A program made the translations under genes and the position numbers. From Lentzea flava (GTDB taxonomy: Bacteria > Actinomycetota > Actinomycetes > Mycobacteriales > Pseudonocardiaceae): a DNA stretch of 64,000 nt. Below, in pieces: positions 53,415-61,237 of this stretch. The number at the start of each line of letters is the position of its first letter. Position 1 is the stretch's first letter. The stretch covers positions 1-64,000 of the forward strand of contig NZ_BMRE01000030.1 in NCBI RefSeq assembly GCF_014648475.1, in the 5' to 3' direction. The notes beneath the pieces were generated by a model. That model worked only from the letters and a program-made list of their open reading frames with translations, was not told the origin of the DNA and did no database searches.

Positions 53415-53452
53415 CACTATAAACGTAGTGACTTGACACTACGATCGTAGTA
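53415..53452. promoter_or_regulatory. Two TetR operators, 22 bp apart
   Basis: CACTA-N6-TAGTG (53415-53430) and CACTA-N6-TAGTA (53437-53452) are the same motif; the core of the second, ACTACGATCGTAGT, is a perfect 14-bp palindrome. The first covers the repressor's own -10 element. Two helical turns between centres allows two dimers on the same face. Confidence 0.8.
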
Positions 53453-53462
53453 CCGTCGGACC

Positions 53463-53864
53463 ATGACAGCGACAATCGCGCTGGTCGGGTGGATCCTCAA
53501 CATCGTGGTGGGGCTCGTACTGCTGGCACGGCTGCTCAGAGCACGAAGACCGATACCGGCCCTCGCCTACTACCACGTCGTCACCGCGGTCGTCGGGCTC
53601 GGCATCTGGATCGCGTTCATGGCAGCGGGTTCACCCGTGCTGGCCTGGATCGGGTTCGCCGTGCTCACCCTGCACAACACGTTCGGCGACACCCTGATGG
53701 TGAGGGGCTGGCGCAAGCGCAACCCCACCGCAGGGGGAAACGCCTACTTCCAGGCGGTGAAGTCACTGCTGAAGAGGCCACTGGCGCTGGCGCACGCGTG
53801 GATCGCGCCAGTGGCCTGGTTCCCGGCCCTCGCTGCCGCGGTGATCAGCAGTTGGGGTGCGTGA
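53463..53864 (+). CDS. Four-helix membrane protein under TetR control
   Basis: A 133-aa protein with four hydrophobic helices (about 3-25, 33-55, 59-80, 107-130) and a basic loop (GWRKRNPTAGG). I do not recognise the family. A TACCGT -10-like hexamer lies 6 nt before the ATG and overlaps the end of the second operator. Since it is the only divergent target of the repressor, it is probably the regulated effector; export or stress roles are common for such partners but not proven. Confidence 0.75.
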   Translation: MTATIALVGWILNIVVGLVLLARLLRARRPIPALAYYHVVTAVVGLGIWIAFMAAGSPVLAWIGFAVLTLHNTFGDTLMVRGWRKRNPTAGGNAYFQAVKSLLKRPLALAHAWIAPVAWFPALAAAVISSWGA

Positions 53865-54975
53865 CCTTCCCGGCGAAGCGGTCACCGAGCCAGTTCAGGG
53901 CGTTCGAACCCCACGCGCTGACAGCGGCGACGTGACCGAGCAACGGCAGCGCGGTCCACTGCACGTCAGCACCGAGGCCGCACCACTGCGACCGCAGCTT
54001 CTGCCCGACGGAGAACGGAATGAGCTCGTCGATCGTGCCGTGGTAGAGGTAGACGGGCGCGGCGGGCTTCACCGCACCGAGCGTGTTCTCCACCAGCCTC
54101 TTCTGCCACGCCGCGTCCTGGATCACGTCCGGCCGCGTGGTCAGCGAGTTCAACCGCGTGAACGGCGCCACCAGGGCGATCTCGGCGACGCACGAGTTGC
54201 GGATCTGCTCGACGACCTGCTTGCCGCGCTCGTTCAGCACCTCGGCCAGCGGCAATTCGGGATAGGCCGCCGCGTACCCCGCGGCCGCCGCGAACACCAG
54301 CCCCGAACCGGCGTTGCCGTCGTTGAACTTCGCGACCGCGTTGAGGTCGGCCGGCACACCACCGGCCGCGACACCGACGACGTTCAGCTCCGGCGCGTAG
54401 GCCTTCCACTGCTCGGCGGCGGCCGACGCGGCCTGACCACCTTGCGAGTAACCGAAAACGCCGACCGGGGCGTTCGCCGACAGACCAGGGATGTTGCTCG
54501 CGGCCCGTGCCACGTCGAGCAGCGCCCTGCCTTCCGACCGGGCCACGGCGTAGGTGTGATCTCCTGGCGTGCCAAGGCCTTCGTAGTCGGTGATCGCGAC
54601 GGCCCAGCCGTTGAACATGGCCTGCGAGAGGAACGCGATCTCGACCTCGGTGCCGTTCTGCAACTGCCGCGAGGGCGCGCACCGGTCGGCCATGCCCTGC
54701 GTGCCCATCGCGTACGCGACGATCGGGCGCGGGCCGTTGGTCCACGGCAGCGGCGAGACGAGGACCATGCCGGACACGACGTTGCCCGTGCCCGTCGCGG
54801 ACGTCGAGCGGTAGCGGATGTCGTAGGCCTTCACGGGAGCGGGCAGCAACCGCAGGGGCTCCGGATGCCACGCCACCTCCTGACTGCTGACCAGGTCGCC
54901 CGGTGCGGCCGCGGCAGCGGGTGTGACCAGGGCTGATAACAGGAGAACGGCGGCAAGCACGGTGCGGAGCTGCAT
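53845..54975 (-). CDS. Secreted lipase (LIP-type)
   Basis: A 376-aa exported alpha/beta-hydrolase. A signal peptide (ALVTPAAAAAPG) is followed by a secretory-lipase-like domain with S177 in GYSQGG, D316 in TIDELIP and H348 in LGHVA. Four Cys are available for disulfides. It matches the family of secreted lipases that includes fungal LIP enzymes and actinobacterial homologues. Its 3' end overlaps the convergent 53463 gene by 20 bp. Confidence 0.85.
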   Translation of the reverse strand: MQLRTVLAAVLLLSALVTPAAAAAPGDLVSSQEVAWHPEPLRLLPAPVKAYDIRYRSTSATGTGNVVSGMVLVSPLPWTNGPRPIVAYAMGTQGMADRCAPSRQLQNGTEVEIAFLSQAMFNGWAVAITDYEGLGTPGDHTYAVARSEGRALLDVARAASNIPGLSANAPVGVFGYSQGGQAASAAAEQWKAYAPELNVVGVAAGGVPADLNAVAKFNDGNAGSGLVFAAAAGYAAAYPELPLAEVLNERGKQVVEQIRNSCVAEIALVAPFTRLNSLTTRPDVIQDAAWQKRLVENTLGAVKPAAPVYLYHGTIDELIPFSVGQKLRSQWCGLGADVQWTALPLLGHVAAVSAWGSNALNWLGDRFAGKVTHPNC

Positions 54976-55053
54976 CGTTGGACCCCTTTGTGGTAACCGG
55001 CGTTACCGCAATGTAGGGCCGAACGTCGTAACGTGGCAATAGTCTCTTCGGGT

Positions 55054-56151
55054 TTATGGATTCACGGCGAGGAACAGGAAGGCCGCCAGCAGCACGAGGT
55101 GCACGCCGCCCTGCAGCCGCGTGGCACGACCGGGCACCACGGTCAACACGCTGACGAGAACCGTGAGCAGCAGCAGGACCATCTGCATCGGACCGAGTCC
55201 GAGCAGCAACGGTCCGTCCAGCCACACGGTGGCGAGCGCGATGGTCGGGATCGTGAGGCCGATGCTCGCGATCGCCGAGCCGTAGCCGAGGTTGAGGCTG
55301 GTCTGGATGCGGTCGCGCAGCGCGGCTCGTGCGGCGGCGATCGTCTCGGGCAGCAGCACCAGCAGGGCGATGACGACACCGACGAACGACTGCGGGAAGC
55401 CGGCGGCCCGCACGCCCGCCTCGATCGCGGGCGACTCGATCTTCGCGAGGCCGACCACTGCGACGAGGGCGACGAGCAGCAGGCCGAGGGAGGCCAGGGC
55501 GGCCTTGCCGGACGGTGCCTCGGCGTGTTCTTCGGTCTCGATCACGCCGTCCTCGGTGACGGGCAGGAAGAAGTCGCGGTGCCGGACGGTCTGCGTGAAC
55601 ACGAACATCGCGTACAGGGCGAGGGACGCGAGCGCGGCGAACGCGAGCTGCGGGCCGGAGAACTCGGGGCCGGGCGTGGTCGTGGTGAACGTCGGGAGCA
55701 CCAGCGTGAGGGTGGCGAGGGTGATCACGGTGGCGAGCGCGCCGCCGCTGCCTTCCGCGTTGAAGAGGGTCGTGCCGTGCTTGAGGGCGCCCAGCAGCAA
55801 CGCGATGCCGACGATGCCGTTCGTGGTGATCATGACCGCGGCGAACACGGTGTCGCGGGCCAGTGACGAGGCTTCGGGGCCGCCGGACACCATCAGCGTG
55901 ACGATCAGGGCCACCTCGATGATCGTCACCGCGACCGCGAGGACCAGTGAGCCGAACGGCTCCCCCACCCGCAGTGCGACGACCTCGGCGTGATGCACGG
56001 CGGCGAGCACCGTGACCGCGAGGACGACGGCGACCAGCGCGACGAGCACCGGTGCGAGGTCACGTCCCCAGGCCAGGGCGAGCAGCAGCACGCCGAACAC
56101 CGGGGCGATGGTCGTCCAGGACAGCAGCGGGAAGCGCGAGGTGGCGGCCAT
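55054..56151 (-). CDS. ChaA/CaxA-type cation/proton antiporter
   Basis: A 365-aa protein with about ten membrane helices and the family motifs HHAEVVALRVGEPFGSLVLA in the first half and LPETIAAARAALRDRIQTS in the second. These hold the conserved acidic residues for Ca2+ or Na+/H+ exchange. A central acidic-His loop (about 200-215) separates the halves. ATG at 56151 has an AAGG site 8 nt upstream; GTG at 56157 is an alternative. It stands alone between the lipase and the inhibitor gene. Confidence 0.85.
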   Translation of the reverse strand: MAATSRFPLLSWTTIAPVFGVLLLALAWGRDLAPVLVALVAVVLAVTVLAAVHHAEVVALRVGEPFGSLVLAVAVTIIEVALIVTLMVSGGPEASSLARDTVFAAVMITTNGIVGIALLLGALKHGTTLFNAEGSGGALATVITLATLTLVLPTFTTTTPGPEFSGPQLAFAALASLALYAMFVFTQTVRHRDFFLPVTEDGVIETEEHAEAPSGKAALASLGLLLVALVAVVGLAKIESPAIEAGVRAAGFPQSFVGVVIALLVLLPETIAAARAALRDRIQTSLNLGYGSAIASIGLTIPTIALATVWLDGPLLLGLGPMQMVLLLLTVLVSVLTVVPGRATRLQGGVHLVLLAAFLFLAVNP

Positions 56152-56281
56152 GATCACACCTTCGCACGCCCGGCAGCGCCTGCGCCATTCGGCTCACAAC
56201 GGATTTCGGTACGAGAAAATGTACGGCGGAGCGCCCCTGCCGCGCCCCGCCGCACATTATTTCCGGTGTCGTGATCGAGTC

Positions 56282-56674
56282 CTAGAAATCGAAAACGGCA
56301 CCGGTGTGCGCCAGCATGACGCACGAGTTCGGGTAGGTCTGAACCTCCGAGACGGGCTTGCCTCGCCAGAAGCCGAACACGGTGACCTCGACCGGCGCGT
56401 AGATGAACGTGCACGCGCGGTCGTCCGAGCGCATGGCCTGCAGGTCGGCCCCGGTGGACGCCAGGGTGGCGCAGGCCTGGGCCCTGCGCGGGTGGGAATC
56501 GCCTGGTTCGCAGGTCAGGACGGTTGCCTTGAAGGCGTTGTCCTCGATGTCCGAGTACTGCACCGTGAGCAACAACGCGGTATCCCCTCCTGCGGCAGGA
56601 GCGGCCTGCGCGGTGCCGGTGAACGCGAGAGCTGACACGGACAGAGCAACGATCGCAAAAATGCGGCCGAACAT
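56282..56674 (-). CDS. SSI-type subtilisin inhibitor
   Basis: A 130-aa secreted protein with a signal peptide ending near TAQA. Cysteines at 55, 68, 88 and 118 match the two SSI disulfides. The reactive loop is C88-T-F90-I91-Y-A-P-V, so the P1 residue is Phe where Streptomyces SSI has Met. This predicts inhibition of chymotrypsin- or subtilisin-like proteases. SSI proteins accumulate outside the cell and regulate secreted proteases. No protease gene is adjacent. Confidence 0.9.
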   Translation of the reverse strand: MFGRIFAIVALSVSALAFTGTAQAAPAAGGDTALLLTVQYSDIEDNAFKATVLTCEPGDSHPRRAQACATLASTGADLQAMRSDDRACTFIYAPVEVTVFGFWRGKPVSEVQTYPNSCVMLAHTGAVFDF

Positions 56675-56905
56675 GAAAGCGGTCCTCCTGAGACCTCACG
56701 AAAACGGGCTGGTTCTCAGCCGCCGGAGATGTTGCCATCATGTTTCGTCGCCGCGAAAGGGGCCAGGATCTGTTCACCGATCACATTTGTCCGCTCCGCC
56801 GAAAGCGTGATTGGGCCAAATGGATGTGTTCTCCGCCACGCGAGCGGGGACACACCTGCCGACAGACTGTTACGGGACGCTGACAGACGCCGTCGCGCGC
56901 GGACG

Positions 56906-56911
56906 TATTAT
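56906..56911 (+). promoter_or_regulatory. -10 element TATTAT
   Basis: TATTAT lies 7 nt before ATG at 56919. No ribosome-binding site is present, so a leaderless transcript is likely. A CTGACA at 56879 is a possible -35 but its 21-bp spacing is long. Confidence 0.5.
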
Positions 56912-56918
56912 TCGATTC

Positions 56919-57506
56919 ATGTCTAAGACCTCCAGACGCGTCGCGTTCGGCGTGCTGCTGATCGTCACACTCGTGGTTTCCGCCGGCGGCGCGCTGGGAT
57001 ACCTGGGCAGATTGACGCTCGTGTTCGACCGGCACCCGGGAAAGCCGCTCGCGATTCTCGAGGAGGTGCCCGGCCCGCCGGACGGGCCGAAGTGCGCAAT
57101 CGACGCTCGCTACCTCGACGAGTCGCCGGAAGGCCTGCGCCCCGAGGTGCTGCAGGCGTGGAAGTCGTTGCGCGCCAAGGCCTCTGAGCAGGGCGTTCAG
57201 CTCTGCCTGAACGACGGCAAGCGCAGCAGGCAGCAACAGCAGCAGGAGTTCGACGACGCCGTGCAGAAGTTCGGCACCGCGGAACTCGCCTCGCGTTATG
57301 TGCTGAACCCGCCGGACCGGTCGATGCACGTCCGCGGATTCGCCGTCGACATTCAGCCGATCGAATCAGCAAAATGGGTCGAGAAAAACGGCAGCACCCT
57401 AGGCTGGTGCCGCCGTTACGAAAACGAGCAGTGGCATTTCGAGTACAACACCGCCTACTCCACGGGCGGCTGTCCTCCGCTGGAGAAGAGCGCGACCGGC
57501 AGCTGA
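56919..57506 (+). CDS. VanY-like D-alanyl-D-alanine carboxypeptidase (peptidase M15)
   Basis: A 195-aa protein: one N-terminal transmembrane helix (about 8-30) and an extracytoplasmic M15-type domain. The zinc set is H137 and D144 in SMHVRGFAVDI, and H173 in WHFEY, with a Glu (E168 or E170) just before it. Three Cys lie in the domain, and two may pair. Enzymes of this type trim D-Ala from peptidoglycan peptides. No resistance genes (vanR/S/H/A/X) are near, so a housekeeping wall role is likelier. Confidence 0.85.
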   Translation: MSKTSRRVAFGVLLIVTLVVSAGGALGYLGRLTLVFDRHPGKPLAILEEVPGPPDGPKCAIDARYLDESPEGLRPEVLQAWKSLRAKASEQGVQLCLNDGKRSRQQQQQEFDDAVQKFGTAELASRYVLNPPDRSMHVRGFAVDIQPIESAKWVEKNGSTLGWCRRYENEQWHFEYNTAYSTGGCPPLEKSATGS

Positions 57507-57597
57507 GCGCCCGTGCAAAGGTCTAGACGCCTGGGGTGCGCGCGAGGTTGCACCGACGTAATCTGACAACGCCGATTACCGGATTGGAGTCCGTCCC

Positions 57598-58215
57598 GTG
57601 GCCCGTGCCTACGCCGGTGTGTCACCCGAGCAGCGCAGAGCAGAACGCCGCGCCCGGTTGCTGCAGGCAGGCCTCGCCCTCTTCACCACCACGGGCTTCG
57701 CGGCCACCAAGATCTCCGAGCTGTGCACAGAGGCAGGCGTCTCCACCCGCAACTTCTACGAGGAGTTCGGCTCCAAGGAGGACCTGCTGCGCGAGCTGCA
57801 CGACCTGATCAACGCCACCGCGTTCACCGAGGTCCGCACCGCGCTCACGTCGCTGGAGACGGCCGACGTGCGGACCAGGATCACGACGCTGCTGGACGTG
57901 TTCGTGCGCGCCGTGACCGCCGATCCCCGTGCGCCGCGCCTCAACTACGTGGAGGCCGTCGGGGTGAACGCGGAGATCGAGCAGCAGCACGTGCGGTGGG
58001 TGAACACGTGGGCGGAGTTCATCGAGTCGGAGGCACTCCGCGCGGCGGCGGCCGGGGTGGCGCCACAGCGGTCGTACCGGCTCACGGCGATCGCGCTGGT
58101 GGGGGCGATCACCGGGTTGCTGCGGGAGTGGCAGGCGCACGAGCCGCCGCTCGCGGTGGACGAGATCGCCGCGGAGATTCGCGAACTCATGCTGGCGGCG
58201 ATCACTCGGCCGTAG
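57598..58215 (+). CDS. TetR-family regulator
   Basis: A 205-aa protein with an N-terminal helix-turn-helix (ARLLQAGLALFTTTGFAATKIS, then VSTRNFYEEFGSKEDLL) and a helical ligand domain. The start follows a TTGGAG site. Its targets are not obvious: upstream is the VanY-like gene on the same strand, downstream the minisatellite and a membrane protein gene. Confidence 0.85.
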   Translation: MARAYAGVSPEQRRAERRARLLQAGLALFTTTGFAATKISELCTEAGVSTRNFYEEFGSKEDLLRELHDLINATAFTEVRTALTSLETADVRTRITTLLDVFVRAVTADPRAPRLNYVEAVGVNAEIEQQHVRWVNTWAEFIESEALRAAAAGVAPQRSYRLTAIALVGAITGLLREWQAHEPPLAVDEIAAEIRELMLAAITRP

Positions 58216-58242
58216 GCTCGCGCAGGGCCCCTCACAGGGGGT
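58215..58242. repeat. Left copy of an imperfect direct repeat (hairpin-bearing)
   Basis: GGCTCGCGCAGGG-CCCCTCACAGGGGGT; it recurs at 58551-58580 as GGCTCGCGCAGGGG-TCCCCTCCGAGGGGGT. Each copy folds into a small CCCCT/AGGGG hairpin. The first overlaps the 3' end of the TetR gene. Confidence 0.65.
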
Positions 58243-58311
58243 TCGGCAAAGTCGGATTGGTGCTGGTCAGGGGTGGGTGCCGAGCAGTGTGAGGGGTCGG
58301 GTGAAGCCTCG

Positions 58312-58551
58312 GCTGGTGTGACGCAAGCAGGTGTGACGCAAGCAGGTGCGGCACAGGCAGGCGCGACACAAGCAGGCGCGGCACAGGCAGGCGCGACGCA
58401 GGCAGGTGCGGCGCAGGCAGGTGCGGCGCAGGCAGGTGCGGCGCAGGCAGGCGCGACGCAGGCAGGCGCGACGCAGGCAGGCGCGACGCAGGCAGGCGCG
58501 ACGCAGGCAGGCACGGCACAGGCAGGCACGGCACAGGCAGGCGCGGCACAG
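58312..58551. repeat. 15-bp minisatellite, 16 units
   Basis: Sixteen tandem 15-bp units, consensus GCAGG[CT]GCG[GA]C[GA]CAG, with substitutions but no length changes. The period is a multiple of three, so long open frames appear on both strands with no coding signal of their own. No promoter or ribosome-binding site points into the array. Confidence 0.85.
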
Positions 58552-58580
58552 GCTCGCGCAGGGGTCCCCTCCGAGGGGGT
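58551..58580. repeat. Right copy of the imperfect direct repeat
   Basis: It bounds the minisatellite on the right, as 58215-58242 bounds its left neighbourhood. The arrangement suggests the whole segment was duplicated, inserted or amplified as a unit. Confidence 0.65.
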
Positions 58581-58587
58581 CCCCTGC
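58558..58587 (+). terminator. Hairpin upstream of the 58637 gene
   Basis: GCAGGGG (58558-58564) pairs with CCCCTGC (58581-58587), with inner CCCCT/AGGGG pairs, followed by TTT. It could end read-through from the TetR gene. Confidence 0.5.
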
Positions 58588-58636
58588 TTTCATTCTCCCA
58601 GACAGCACCGACAGTTTCGGCGAGCACGAGGTGGGC

Positions 58637-60061
58637 GTGCGCACGGTGACCAGGCTCGTCACAGCGGCTGCGGTCGTGGTCGGCTACGTGGCGGCCCTTC
58701 TGACGATCTTCGCGGGTATCGACCTCCGCGAGGCCGTCGAGTTCGACGACGCTCCCGCTCACCTCGCCGCCTTCCGCCAGGCCCTCGACCGCGCCGACGA
58801 CAGCCAGGTCTCCGAGGAGTACCTGTGGTTCGCCGACCGCGCCCCTTCGCGCAGCAGCTCCCGCGCCTCGATCTCCCTCGCGACCGGTGCCGCCCACGAC
58901 GGCGAGTTCGACCTCGCCACACGGTTCGTCGGCGACGTGGAAGCGAACATCGAGGAAGACCGCAGCGTCCTCCACGCCGAAGCAGCAGCATCGTGGGGGC
59001 GCGCCGTGCCGTGGCTGGTCGTCGGCGCGATCCTGGCCGCCATCGCAGTTGTCCTGCGCCGGCGACAACGTCGGGCCAACGCCGAGGTCGTCGCGCTGGT
59101 CAGCCATTACGTGCCGCCACGTCCCGCGTGGCGGCGCCCGGTGTTCATGGTGGTCACCGGCATCGGCTACACGCTGCTGGTGGTCGGTTTTCTCGCGGTC
59201 GTCGCGGCCACCCGCGCCAACGAACTCCCGTGGGCTGCACGGGGTGTCATCCTCATCATCGGCGTCATCGCGCTGCCCATCGCCTACTACGTCCTGCGCT
59301 ACTCACGACCACGCTCGGCGAAGGGCGCGGCGGAAACGCTCAGGGACGACTCCCGCAAACCCGTGCTCTACCTGCGCGGTTTCGGCGACGACCCGGACTC
59401 CGCCGTGGTGGACGAGCTGCCGGGCGCGTTGTCGGCGGGACTGCTCAGCGTCCACACGCGCGAGGAGCAGCTCATCGGCGCGCTCGGGGCGTTCGGTCCG
59501 GTCATCGCCGTGGGCAGGCCGGGCGAACAGCTCCCCCACCTCGGCGCGGCGCGGTTCTACCTGCCGGGCGACGACTGGCAGCCGGGTGTGCTGAAGCTGA
59601 TGGAGCTGTCGCAGCTGATCGTGTTGCGGCTCGGCGAGGGCGACGGGTTGTGGTGGGAGGTCGATCAGGCACGGGCGACCCAGCCGCCTGGCAAGCTCGT
59701 GCTGCTCATGCCCGGCGGCAGGCCTGATCTCGCCGAGCGCCTCGACGAGCACCTGCCGACACCGGCGAAAGTGGCGGTGACCGACGACAGGTGGACGACC
59801 GCCGTGATCGTCTTCGACCGGGACTGGACGCCGCGGGTGCAGCCGGTCGGGCCGTTTCCCGGCGAGCGGAACAGGTACGGCGCTCCGGCCTTCTACGTGG
59901 CCAGGGCAATGCAGAAGGCGTTGCGGGAGATCGGGTCGCGCAGGCGGGCGATGGGCTACCGGATCAACAGCAGGATGCTCGTCACCTACGGCAAGGTCCT
60001 GCTGCTGGTGCCCGCGCTGTTCCTGGTCGCCGGGGTGCTCAGGCTGATCTTCCTGTGGTGA
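58637..60061 (+). CDS. Multi-pass membrane protein with unrecognised nucleotide-binding-like domain
   Basis: A 474-aa protein with about five membrane helices (about 5-27, 124-143, 171-194, 203-222 and the C-terminal 454-474). Between the fourth and last helix lies a domain of about 180 residues. It begins KPVLYLRGFGDDPDS and continues EEQLIGALGAFGPVIAVGRPGEQLP and LGAARFYLPGDDWQ. Alternating strands and helices with GxPG and acidic turns suggest a Rossmann- or TIR-like fold, but I cannot assign it. GTG at 58637 follows GAGG; an upstream open stretch belongs to the minisatellite and is rejected. Confidence 0.65.
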   Translation: MRTVTRLVTAAAVVVGYVAALLTIFAGIDLREAVEFDDAPAHLAAFRQALDRADDSQVSEEYLWFADRAPSRSSSRASISLATGAAHDGEFDLATRFVGDVEANIEEDRSVLHAEAAASWGRAVPWLVVGAILAAIAVVLRRRQRRANAEVVALVSHYVPPRPAWRRPVFMVVTGIGYTLLVVGFLAVVAATRANELPWAARGVILIIGVIALPIAYYVLRYSRPRSAKGAAETLRDDSRKPVLYLRGFGDDPDSAVVDELPGALSAGLLSVHTREEQLIGALGAFGPVIAVGRPGEQLPHLGAARFYLPGDDWQPGVLKLMELSQLIVLRLGEGDGLWWEVDQARATQPPGKLVLLMPGGRPDLAERLDEHLPTPAKVAVTDDRWTTAVIVFDRDWTPRVQPVGPFPGERNRYGAPAFYVARAMQKALREIGSRRRAMGYRINSRMLVTYGKVLLLVPALFLVAGVLRLIFLW

Positions 60062-60095
60062 ACCGGGGCGGGGCCCGTGGCCGTAGTCCCCTGAT

Positions 60096-60599
60096 GTGAT
60101 CCGTTTCGCCGTTTTCGCACTGGTTCTGCTGCTCGGTGCCTGCTCCGCGGAGGCGGAGCCGGAGGAGACCGCCACGCTGGAGGAGCTGGAGGCCGCCTCC
60201 GGTCCCGTGGCCGGGCCCACCCCGGTGCTGCCGGGAGACATCGCGAAGCTGCGGGTCGAGCAGTCGGCCGCGGCCGGCCCCGTCGTCGCCGACCGGGACC
60301 ACTACACGCTCTACTTCCACGAGAAGGACGGCACGAATCCGCCGTCGTCGACGTGCCTCGACGCCGAGTGCACGCTGGTGTGGGTGCCGTTGCTGGCCGC
60401 GGGCGGCAAGGTCGAGGCACCCGAGCTCGACCCCGCGCTGATCGGCACGTTCAAGCGTCCCGACGGGCTCGAGCAGGTCACCATCGGCGGTCACCCCGTC
60501 TACCGCTACGTCGACGACGAGCAGGCGGGCGACACGGCGGGGCACGGGGTCGACGGCCGGTTCGCCATCGCGCCGAACGGGGCCAAGGCGACCCGTTAG
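60096..60599 (+). CDS. Lipoprotein with COG4315-type secreted repeat
   Basis: A 167-aa lipoprotein; lipobox LLGAC with C16. It contains one full copy of the secreted repeat typified by DRDHYTLYFHEKDG, C-x-x-x-C-T-L-V-W-V-P-L and GHPVYRYVDDEQAGDT-x-G. The domain is common in bacterial lipoproteins and has no clear biochemical role. Its stop overlaps the stop of the response regulator by 4 bp. Confidence 0.85.
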   Translation: MIRFAVFALVLLLGACSAEAEPEETATLEELEAASGPVAGPTPVLPGDIAKLRVEQSAAAGPVVADRDHYTLYFHEKDGTNPPSSTCLDAECTLVWVPLLAAGGKVEAPELDPALIGTFKRPDGLEQVTIGGHPVYRYVDDEQAGDTAGHGVDGRFAIAPNGAKATR

Positions 60600-61237
60600 C
60601 GGCCCAGCCCGGCGTCGCGGGCGCGGATGATCGCGGCCGCGCGGTCGGCCACCTGGAGCTTGGCGAAGATCGCGGAGACGTTGTTGGCCACGGTCTTCGC
60701 CGCCACGCCCAGCTTCGCCGCGATGGCGCCGTTGGACAGGCCCGCGGCGAGCAGGTCGAGGATCTGCCGTTCGCGCGCGGTGAGCTCGGGGAACGGAACG
60801 TCCGGTGTGGACGATCCGGTCAGGAAGCCGAGCACGCGCTGCGCCACGGCCGGTCCGAAGATCGCCTCGCCGGCCGCGACCGCGCGGATGGCCCTGGCGA
60901 TCTCGTCCTGCTCGGCGCCCTTCACCAGGTAGCCGCGGGCGCCCGCGCGCATGGCCGCGAAGACCGAGTCGTCGTCGGAGAACATCGTGAGCACCAGGAC
61001 CGCGACGCCCGGTGCGGCACGGGCGATCTCCTTGGTCGCGGCGATGCCGTCGAGGTCGGGCATCTGCAGGTCGAGCACCGCCACGTCGGGGCGGGTGGTG
61101 ACAACCTCGCGGACCGCCTCACGTCCCGTCGCGGCCACCCCCGCCACGACGAAGCCGTCCAGCGAGGTGAGCAACGCGCTCATGCCCTCGCGGACGATGG
61201 GGTGGTCGTCGGCGATCACGACGCGGATGTCGGTCAC
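60596..61237 (-). CDS. NarL/FixJ-type response regulator
   Basis: A 213-aa protein with an N-terminal receiver domain (acidic D10 and D11, phospho-acceptor D56 in LDLQMPD, K106 in YLVKG) and a C-terminal LuxR helix-turn-helix (LTARERQILDLLAAGLSNGAIA). GTG at 61237 overlaps the kinase stop (GTGA), so production is coupled to the sensor. It is expected to dimerise on phosphorylation and bind DNA. Targets unknown. Confidence 0.9.
   Translation of the reverse strand: MTDIRVVIADDHPIVREGMSALLTSLDGFVVAGVAATGREAVREVVTTRPDVAVLDLQMPDLDGIAATKEIARAAPGVAVLVLTMFSDDDSVFAAMRAGARGYLVKGAEQDEIARAIRAVAAGEAIFGPAVAQRVLGFLTGSSTPDVPFPELTARERQILDLLAAGLSNGAIAAKLGVAAKTVANNVSAIFAKLQVADRAAAIIRARDAGLGR

Noticed and set aside
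58312..58551. CRISPR-like array
   Set aside because: The unit is 15 bp and directly tandem with no spacers; no cas gene is nearby.
58273..58636. Small proteins with AGATQ or CVAPA repeats read across the minisatellite
   Set aside because: A 15-bp repeat keeps several frames open; there is no ribosome-binding site and no conserved protein.
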